Origin: Thermoplasmatota archaeon
GTDB lineage: Archaea; Thermoplasmatota; Thermoplasmata; RBG-16-68-12; JAGMCJ01
Direction: 5' to 3'
Assembly: GCA_022848825.1 (NCBI GenBank)
Contig: JAJISH010000350.1
Coordinates: forward strand, 1-13,512
Length of the DNA stretch: 13,512 nucleotides
Shown: positions 6,874 through 12,275 of the stretch, in pieces
Numbering within the stretch: position 1 is the stretch's first letter
Layout: every line of letters begins with the position of its first letter
Position numbers and translations under genes: made by a program
Notes under the pieces: generated by a model
The model's database searches: none
Seen by the model: the letters and a program-made list of their open reading frames with translations, nothing else
What the model was told of the DNA's origin: nothing

Positions 6874-7841
6874 CCCTCCACCTCCCTGACCATGGTTATG
6901 GCATCCACGGGACAAACCTCAGAGCATATGCCGCAACCCTTGCAATAGAAGTAGTCGACGCTGACCGATTCCTTGTCGGGGACCCTTCCGATGCAGCCGT
7001 CCGGACAATGGAACCAGCACAGCATGCAGTAGGTGCATTTCTCGTCGTCGACGATAGGGTGGAACGTCCGCCAGGAGCCCGTCTCGTTCTGAACGGTCGA
7101 CCCGGGACCGAGCTTCCCGTATTCGGTGTCCTGCGATCTGATTGCACACCCTGGTGGGAGTTCATCGACGTCCGGCAACCATTTCTTCTGAGCGGGGAAT
7201 TCCCTCCCTCCGCTGCACATTCCGACCTCGGTCCTCTCGAATCCCAGCTTTGCCGCCTTGACGTTCCTCTCGGCGATGCCTTCTCCGAGCCTCTCGCCGA
7301 AGACGTCCATTATTCCCTTCTCGATCGATCCGATGCTGACCTCTTCCGTGGTCTTCGCAAAGGCGCCGAGCATGCAGCTGTTGGTCGCCGGATGCCCCAG
7401 TGTCTCCAGGGCTATCGTGGTGGCATCCACCGTTCCCACACAGACCTCAAGGCTCAGCCGCACTTCGTCGGGCGGGCGGGCGGTGTTCAGGACTGCCGCT
7501 CCCTTCTTGTTCAGGCCCTGACAGATATCCGTCTTCACGCTTCCCATGGGGACCCCTCCTGACGTTCCCTCGTGTCCCTCCATCCCTTTCGCAACGTCCA
7601 CCAGCCCGGCAAGCCAGGGATCCAGAACGATCACGTAGTCCGGTTTGTAGATGTGCGCCTTCGTGAGTATGCGTCCCTCTGCTATCCGGGCGAATGCAGC
7701 AACGGGAGCTCCTCGTCTCTCAGCTCCGAAGTGCGGGAAGGCCATCGCGTACTTGTCCTCAAAGACGGCCGCACTCGCGAGTGCCTGCGCCGCCAGTACG
7801 GCTCCCTGTCCACCTCTGCCGTGGAGTATTATCTCCTTCAT
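6870..7841 (-). CDS. porGD: Pyruvate/2-oxoacid:ferredoxin oxidoreductase, fused gamma-delta subunit
   Basis: At 323 residues this joins two subunits that are separate genes in many archaea. Residues of about 1-205 are the gamma domain (start HGRGGQGAV at 7-15, FPHFGAERRGAPVAAF at 35-50, CoA-contacting region). Residues of about 228-323 are the delta ferredoxin domain, with the typical entry TVQNETGSWRTFHPIVD and two CxxCxxCxxxCP motifs: C269/272/275/279 and C300/303/306/310. These clusters pass electrons from the beta-subunit cluster out to free ferredoxin. Residues of about 85-106 (GKMEGHEG-type, Gly-rich) look like an insertion between gamma-domain strands. The ATG at 7841 has a GGTGGT ribosome site 7 bases away and opens the operon. 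It is divergent from the GTPase gene across 211 bases. Gamma-delta fusions are known in other archaea and bacteria, so the fusion itself is not novel. Confidence 0.92.
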   Translation of the reverse strand: MKEIILHGRGGQGAVLAAQALASAAVFEDKYAMAFPHFGAERRGAPVAAFARIAEGRILTKAHIYKPDYVIVLDPWLAGLVDVAKGMEGHEGTSGGVPMGSVKTDICQGLNKKGAAVLNTARPPDEVRLSLEVCVGTVDATTIALETLGHPATNSCMLGAFAKTTEEVSIGSIEKGIMDVFGERLGEGIAERNVKAAKLGFERTEVGMCSGGREFPAQKKWLPDVDELPPGCAIRSQDTEYGKLGPGSTVQNETGSWRTFHPIVDDEKCTYCMLCWFHCPDGCIGRVPDKESVSVDYFYCKGCGICSEVCPVDAITMVREVEG

Positions 7842-7887
7842 CTATGTTACCACCAATGTGTCAGGTGAGAACTTGGACGATTCGATT

Positions 7888-7897
7888 CTGATAAACA
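7888..7897 (-). promoter_or_regulatory. Possible TATA box of the por operon
   Basis: On the minus strand TGTTTATCAG lies about 50 bases upstream of the porGD ATG. A start about 25 bases downstream (near 7866) would leave a 25-base leader containing the GGTGGT ribosome site at 7849-7854. An AATATTCATATC stretch just upstream (7905-7916) is a second candidate. The rest of the 211-base divergent gap (7842-8052) shows no tRNA, repeat or terminator that I can recognise. Confidence 0.3.
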
Positions 7898-8052
7898 GTT
7901 GGATGATATGAATATTGGCACAGCCACTAAAAGGCGCATGGACAGAGAGATCGCTGAGGCACGTTCTTATCGTGATTGAGAATCAGAGCGTAGGGTTGAA
8001 AATCTAAGAGGGGAATGGAATCGTTGACGAGCTTAGTCGAGAGGAGAGCCGG

Positions 8053-8943
8053 TTGCGGTCGAAGAAGAGAAGGAAGATACTGTTGGACGGTGTTTCCAGC
8101 GGGAATCTCGTTGACGTCAATAAGGAAAGCAGGATAATCTTTGAGATTCTTGTGAAGGGGTCACCCTATCGTCTGGAGACTATCTTGACCGTGCTCGAGG
8201 CGGATGGCTGGCTTCATGATGAGGATCGGATCTTCCTAACGGTCCCGAAGAATGCGTTCTCCCAGCCCGAGATGATAAGAGCGGTCCACGACGCAGTGAG
8301 GAGAGTACAGTATCTCCTGAAGACAAGCGGGATAGAGTACGAGATGAGAATCGTGTCGGAGGACAGGCCCAGGCCGACAGGGAGCGTCCTCAAGGCCAAG
8401 ATCGGCCTGGTCGGGGACCAGAAGGTTGGAAAGACCAGTCTCATCCGAAGATACGTTCTGGACCAGTTCAGTGACAAGCACATAAGGACGATAGGGGCGA
8501 AGGTCTCGAAGAAGCAGGTCTATCTCGACTTCCATGAAGGCAAGGCGGTCAGAGTGGACATGATGATCTGGGACATCATCGGTGAAAGGCACCTGGCCGA
8601 GCTGCACATGAAGGAGTACTATGTCGGTGTGCAGGGAATCCTCGTTGTCATTGACATCACTCGAAGGAAGACCCTCGCTGGCGTTGAGGACTGGCTTTCA
8701 TCCATTCTGGATATCACGGGGGACGTCCCCATACACCTGCTCGTCAACAAGTGCGATTTGGAGGGCAAGTTCGACATGGAGGGAGGAGAGATCGCTGCGC
8801 TCTCCACGAAGATTCGTTCTCCTTTCATGTTCACAAGTGCCAGGACCGGGAGGAACGTGGAAACCGCTTTCAAGGATCTCGCCATGAAAATCGCAGTCAA
8901 GACCGAGAAGCCTTCCGAGGAACCGCTGAAGGCAACTGCGTGA
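8053..8943 (+). CDS. Ras/Rab-type small GTPase with novel N-terminal extension
   Basis: This 296-residue protein has a complete Ras-superfamily G domain at about 114-283. The motifs are G1 GDQKVGKTS (121-129), G2 Thr in RTIGAK (145-150), G3 WDIIGE (173-178), G4 NKCD (232-235) and G5 TSAR (261-264). The TIG effector loop and the WDxxG setting resemble Rab/Ras rather than bacterial translation GTPases. The switch II position that is usually Gln (DxxGQ) is Glu178, which may slow intrinsic hydrolysis. Residues 1-113 are not a domain I recognise: a basic start, then predicted strand/helix (FEILVKGSPYRLETILTVL) and an RAVHDAVRRVQYLLK helix. There is no C-terminal prenylation cysteine; the tail (EKPSEEPLKATA) is polar. 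The TTG start at 8053 follows GAGGAG by six bases, and no ATG or GTG occurs upstream in frame before a stop at 8005. Cellular role unknown; a regulatory or scaffold switch is inference. Confidence 0.88.
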   Translation: MRSKKRRKILLDGVSSGNLVDVNKESRIIFEILVKGSPYRLETILTVLEADGWLHDEDRIFLTVPKNAFSQPEMIRAVHDAVRRVQYLLKTSGIEYEMRIVSEDRPRPTGSVLKAKIGLVGDQKVGKTSLIRRYVLDQFSDKHIRTIGAKVSKKQVYLDFHEGKAVRVDMMIWDIIGERHLAELHMKEYYVGVQGILVVIDITRRKTLAGVEDWLSSILDITGDVPIHLLVNKCDLEGKFDMEGGEIAALSTKIRSPFMFTSARTGRNVETAFKDLAMKIAVKTEKPSEEPLKATA

Positions 8944-8952
8944 ACGTCTCCC

Positions 8953-9198
8953 TCAGCACGACGTATGTTTTATCGCCTGAGTCGGGCAGGCCTCCACGCA
9001 TGCACAGCACTCGATGCATTCATCGATGTTCGGGGCGGTCGACTTCCCGTCCACGAGCTCGAAGACCTCGGTAGGGCACACGTCAACGCACTCCCCCGCC
9101 CCTGTGCACTTGTCGTAATCTATCTCTATCGTGATTTCGAGGGCATCGCTTTCGAATTTCTTGACCGTCAGGCTCCCACCGTTCAAGCGAATGCGCAT
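8953..9198 (-). CDS. Small two-cluster ferredoxin with one missing ligand
   Basis: This is an 81-residue soluble electron carrier of the bacterial 2[4Fe-4S] type. The second motif is complete (C61, C64, C67, C71, with an extra C65). The first reads CTGAGECVDVCP with C31, C37 and C41, but the usual second cysteine is Ala34. Loss of that ligand favours a [3Fe-4S] cluster at this site, as in 7Fe ferredoxins. The protein ends in Cys81. I chose the ATG at 9198 because the cluster fold then starts about 25 residues in. In-frame starts at 9261 and 9315 add basic sequence with no family similarity, and the latter overlaps the divergent gene. No clear ribosome site is seen at 9198, so the start is the weak point. 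It ends 9 bases from the convergent GTPase gene and is divergent from an acyl-CoA dehydrogenase. It is not FixX-like in sequence, so pairing it with the Etf system is only inference. Confidence 0.85.
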   Translation of the reverse strand: MRIRLNGGSLTVKKFESDALEITIEIDYDKCTGAGECVDVCPTEVFELVDGKSTAPNIDECIECCACVEACPTQAIKHTSC

Positions 9199-9265
9199 CC
9201 AACTATTACTCGTCTTCCTCGCCTTGTGGAGCGTGTCGACAGAGTGCAGGCGGGCCTTCATGCGA

Positions 9266-9277
9266 ATGTTTATAGAC
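9266..9277 (+). promoter_or_regulatory. TATA box of the acyl-CoA dehydrogenase gene, possibly shared with the ferredoxin gene
   Basis: ATGTTTATAGAC contains TTTATA at 9269-9274. A start about 26 bases on, near 9298, would give a leader of about 17 bases containing AGGGGGTAGG before the ATG at 9315. Read on the other strand the same bases give CTATAAAC, also TATA-like, which would start a ferredoxin transcript near 9246 with a leader of about 48 bases. One nearly palindromic box may therefore serve both divergent genes. Confidence 0.5.
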
Positions 9278-9314
9278 GCCGAAGTTTTCCCCCTTCTGCG
9301 TAGGGGGTAGGACA

Positions 9315-10454
9315 ATGGATTTTGATCTGACAGATGAGCAGAAGATGCTAAAGAAGACCGTCCGGGACTTCGCGGAAAAGGAGATCAAGCCGACTCGGGC
9401 GGAGTTTGATGAGAATGAAGAATACCCAATCGATATCCTGAGAAGGCTGGGCGAGATGGGAATAATGGGCATGGCGGTCCCGCCAGAGTACGGCGGCTCG
9501 GGTGCGGACGTGATAAGCTATGCCATCGCTATCGAGGAGCTTTCCAAGATAGACCCATCCGTGGGTGTGGCGGTCTCGGTCCACAACTCGCTCGGATGCG
9601 ATCCGATAGTCAAGTTCGGAACTGAAGAGCAGAAGAAGAAGTGGCTTCCAGGCCTCGCGAGCGGGAAAGAAATCGGATGCTTCTGCCTGACGGAGCCAGA
9701 TGCAGGCTCGGATGCGGCCGCCGTGAAGGGCACCGCGAGACTGGAGGGTGACGAATATATCGTCAACGCAAGGAAGCAGTTCATCTCGAACGCGGCCGGT
9801 GCGGACCTTTCTTTGGTCTTCGTCATGACGGACAGGGAGAAGGGGTACAAGGGAATAAGCGGGTTCCTTGTTCCGACCGATGCGCCTGGGTTCTCGAGAG
9901 GAAAGAAGGAGAAGAAGATGGGGATCCACGCGTCCGTCACGATGGAGATGAACTACGAGGACTGCAGGATACCCAAGGAGAACCTCCTTGGAGAGGAGGG
10001 CGATGGTTTCAAGATTGCTCTGTGGGCCCTCGATGCGGGGCGAATCGGAGTCGCCGCTCAGGCGGTCGGGATAGCCCAGGGCGCTCTGAACGAGGCGATC
10101 GCCTACTCGAAGGAGAGAGTCCAGTTCGGCAAGCCCATATCGTCGTTCCAGGCTATCCAGTGGATGATAGCGGACATGGCCACGGAAATCGATGCTGCGC
10201 GCTTCCTCGTCTACCGCGCGGCGTACGTGAAAGACAAGGGAGGGAAGTTCTCCAAAGAAGCGGCAATGGCGAAGCTGAAGGCCTCGGACGTCGCCGTGAA
10301 CGTCAGTCGAGATGCGGTGCAGATCTTCGGCGGGTACGGCTACATGCGCGAGTATCCCGTCGAACGATACTACAGGGACGCGAAGATCACGGAGATATAC
10401 GAAGGGACAAGCGAAATCCAGAGGCTCGTGATCGCCAGGGCGCTGCTCAGGTAG
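9315..10454 (+). CDS. Acyl-CoA dehydrogenase (short-chain/butyryl-CoA type)
   Basis: This 379-residue FAD enzyme oxidises acyl-CoA to trans-2-enoyl-CoA and passes electrons to ETF. All three family domains are present: N-terminal helices (1 to about 120), the beta domain (about 121-230) with LTEPDAGSD at 125-133 and KQFISNA at 154-160, and the C-terminal helical domain with [20 protein letters not shown]. The catalytic base is expected to be Glu363 in [10 protein letters not shown], the SCAD/Bcd arrangement. The flavin-side WITN motif has Phe in place of Trp. Length is normal. The ATG at 9315 follows a Gly-rich AGGGGGTAGG site and matches the family start (DFDLTDEQ). Its stop overlaps the convergent etfA stop by eight bases, so its natural electron acceptor is encoded next door on the other strand. 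Chain length preference cannot be set from sequence by eye; short straight- or branched-chain acyl-CoA is likely. Confidence 0.94.
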   Translation: MDFDLTDEQKMLKKTVRDFAEKEIKPTRAEFDENEEYPIDILRRLGEMGIMGMAVPPEYGGSGADVISYAIAIEELSKIDPSVGVAVSVHNSLGCDPIVKFGTEEQKKKWLPGLASGKEIGCFCLTEPDAGSDAAAVKGTARLEGDEYIVNARKQFISNAAGADLSLVFVMTDREKGYKGISGFLVPTDAPGFSRGKKEKKMGIHASVTMEMNYEDCRIPKENLLGEEGDGFKIALWALDAGRIGVAAQAVGIAQGALNEAIAYSKERVQFGKPISSFQAIQWMIADMATEIDAARFLVYRAAYVKDKGGKFSKEAAMAKLKASDVAVNVSRDAVQIFGGYGYMREYPVERYYRDAKITEIYEGTSEIQRLVIARALLR

Positions 10455-11466
10455 GATTCTTGGCGGGACGCCTTTCCCTGATCTGGCGGATCATCTCTGG
10501 GACTATCTCGAAGAGGTCCCCCACGATGCCGAAATCGGCTATCTTGAAAACCTCTGCCTCGGGATCGTTGTTGATCGCGATTATCTTCTCGGACTCCTGC
10601 ATCCCCGCGAGGTGCTGGACCGCTCCTGATATCCCGATCGCCACGTAGACGTTCGGCCTTACGGTCTTGCCGGTCTGCCCCACCTGCCTGTCCTTGGAAA
10701 GCCACCGGAGATCCACGACCTTTCTGGACCCGGCCACTGTGCCGCCGAGAGCGTCCGCGAGTTCCTGCAGCGTTCCGAACGTGTCCGCCTTTCTGATTCC
10801 GTGTCCGCCGGCCACTATCACGTCCGCATCGGCGAGCCTCGTCGCCTCGTCCTCCATGTGGGCGATGAACTGGACCATCTTGGCGTCCACGTCCTCGGGG
10901 CCGAGCTTGATGTTCTCCTTGATGATTCGGCCCTTCCTCTTCGGATCCCTCTCGGGCTCGGGGAAGACGTTCGGGCGGGCGGTCGCCATCTGGGGTCGCG
11001 TCTTCTTGCACATGATGTGAGCCAGGCTCTTCCCGCCGAACGCGGGGCGGATCATCACGAGGTTCTTCCTCTTGATGCGGAACGCGGTGCAGTCCGCCGC
11101 CAATCCTGTCTGAAGATGAACGTAGAATCTGCCGCCGAGCTCTCTTCCGTTCTTCGTGGCGGCCAGGAGCATGATCTCCGGCTTGTACTTCTCGACGAGC
11201 TCGACCATGACCTTCGAATAGGGGTTCGCGGCATAGGTGGCGAGAATGGGATGTTCCACGAGGTGGACCTTGTCGAGGCCGTACTGAATCGCCTCCTTGG
11301 CATACTTCCTGACGCCGTGGCCGAGAAGCGCCCCGCTGAGTTTGACGCCGAGGATGTCCGCGATCCTCCTTCCCTCACCTATGAGCTGGATGGACCCCCG
11401 CCGGATGTGGTCCCGCCTGAACTCGATGAAGACCATCACTCCCTTGGGTTTCTTGGCCCTGCTCAT
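10447..11466 (-). CDS. etfA: Electron transfer flavoprotein, alpha subunit
   Basis: This 339-residue subunit carries the C-terminal FAD-binding domain of ETF. Diagnostic motifs are [17 protein letters not shown] (262-278), [12 protein letters not shown] (278-289), INNDP (298-302) and [15 protein letters not shown]. The N-terminal domain ([10 protein letters not shown] onward) is the usual Rossmann-like half that packs on EtfB. Residues of about 170-200 are lysine/arginine-rich ([15 protein letters not shown]), a linker between the two domains. It partners EtfB to accept electrons from acyl-CoA dehydrogenase. The ATG at 11466 overlaps the etfB stop as ATGA, implying coupled translation. The gene ends inside the last codons of the convergent acyl-CoA dehydrogenase. 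No iron-sulfur cluster domain is fused at either end. Confidence 0.95.
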   Translation of the reverse strand: MSRAKKPKGVMVFIEFRRDHIRRGSIQLIGEGRRIADILGVKLSGALLGHGVRKYAKEAIQYGLDKVHLVEHPILATYAANPYSKVMVELVEKYKPEIMLLAATKNGRELGGRFYVHLQTGLAADCTAFRIKRKNLVMIRPAFGGKSLAHIMCKKTRPQMATARPNVFPEPERDPKRKGRIIKENIKLGPEDVDAKMVQFIAHMEDEATRLADADVIVAGGHGIRKADTFGTLQELADALGGTVAGSRKVVDLRWLSKDRQVGQTGKTVRPNVYVAIGISGAVQHLAGMQESEKIIAINNDPEAEVFKIADFGIVGDLFEIVPEMIRQIRERRPAKNPT

Positions 11467-12275
11467 ATGATGCCCTCCGCCTCGAGATCGTCGAGAAGCT
11501 TTCTCACGGCCTCCCTCGCTTCTCCGCTGTAGATCCTCCCGCTTCTGTCCGGGAGCTCGACCGTCTCGATCTTGTCCACGACCGTCGGTGAGCCGCTGAG
11601 GCCGATCTTGTCCTTGTCCAGGCCAACGTCGTCGGCGTTCAGGTCATCAATGACCCCTATCGTTCTCGCCTTGATCTTCCCGAGAAGGGTCGGTTCCCTG
11701 GGATGATTGCATCCGTGATTCACAGTGATGACGAGCGGAAGCGTGGTCTCCCAGACCTCGAACCCGTCCTCGACTGCCCTCTTGGCCCTGACGTGCCCGT
11801 CCCGGATCTCGATCTCGACGACATAGGTCAGCTGGGGCAGGTCCAGGTTCGCGGCCATTCCCGGCCCGACGTGCCCCGTGGAGCTGTCCGTAGTCTCCTC
11901 CCCGCAGAAGACAATATCGAAGTGCCCGAGGTGCTCGACCGCCTTCGAGAGCGCATAGGATGTGGGAAGAGTGTCGGAACCGCCCAGGGCTCTGTCCGAG
12001 AGTAGGATGCCCTCGTCGGCCCCCATGCCTATCGCGGTCTCCAGGGCCTGTATGAACCTTGGCGGGCCCATGCTCAGCGCGAGGAGAGAACCACCATGCT
12101 TGTCCTTCAGCTGAAGAGCCATCTCGAGCGCGTGCAGGTCCGAGGGATTGATCTCGCTCTCCACGCCCGCCCTCACAAGGGTCTTCTTGACCGGGTCTAT
12201 CTTGAGCTGCTCGGCCTTGGGGACCTGCTTGATGCAGACGACCATTCTGAGTCCGCTGGGTTCGGGCATGCTCAC
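11463..12275 (-). CDS. etfB: Electron transfer flavoprotein, beta subunit
   Basis: At 270 residues it is close to the usual EtfB length of about 250-265. MVVCIKQVP at 11-19 is the family opening, and GMGADEGILLSD (83-94) and the nucleotide-site segment CGEETTDSSTGHVGPG (124-139) follow. The signature VEDGFEVWETTLPLVITVN (168-186) closes the core. The nucleotide segment has DSSTGH where many ETFs have DGDTAQ; this loop holds AMP in classical ETF or the second flavin in bifurcating ETF, so its type is open. The start is GTG at 12275, overlapping the fixC stop as GTGA and set 5 bases after GAGGT. ATGs at 12269 and 12245 are alternatives, the last matching the conserved start best. Gene order fixC-etfB-etfA makes the three products a likely complex. 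Confidence 0.94.
   Translation of the reverse strand: MSMPEPSGLRMVVCIKQVPKAEQLKIDPVKKTLVRAGVESEINPSDLHALEMALQLKDKHGGSLLALSMGPPRFIQALETAIGMGADEGILLSDRALGGSDTLPTSYALSKAVEHLGHFDIVFCGEETTDSSTGHVGPGMAANLDLPQLTYVVEIEIRDGHVRAKRAVEDGFEVWETTLPLVITVNHGCNHPREPTLLGKIKARTIGVIDDLNADDVGLDKDKIGLSGSPTVVDKIETVELPDRSGRIYSGEAREAVRKLLDDLEAEGII

Noticed and set aside
7842..8052. tRNA or small RNA gene in the longest gap
   Set aside because: No cloverleaf, GTTCRA box or conserved stem could be made out; only possible promoters and ribosome sites.
8015..8137. ATG-initiated 40-codon frame overlapping the GTPase start, considered as a leader peptide or a frameshifted true N-terminus
   Set aside because: The GTPase frame has its own well-spaced GAGGAG site and TTG start, and the small frame has no recognisable features; no sign that a frameshift is needed.
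8953..9198. Ferredoxin as FixX
   Set aside because: FixX proteins have a single-cluster layout and an N-terminal segment quite unlike this two-motif ferredoxin; function overlap remains possible but homology is not supported.
10022..10648. Plus-strand frame overlapping the end of acyl-CoA dehydrogenase
   Set aside because: It is an Arg/Gly-rich shifted reading of the dehydrogenase gene that then runs antisense to etfA; no domain.
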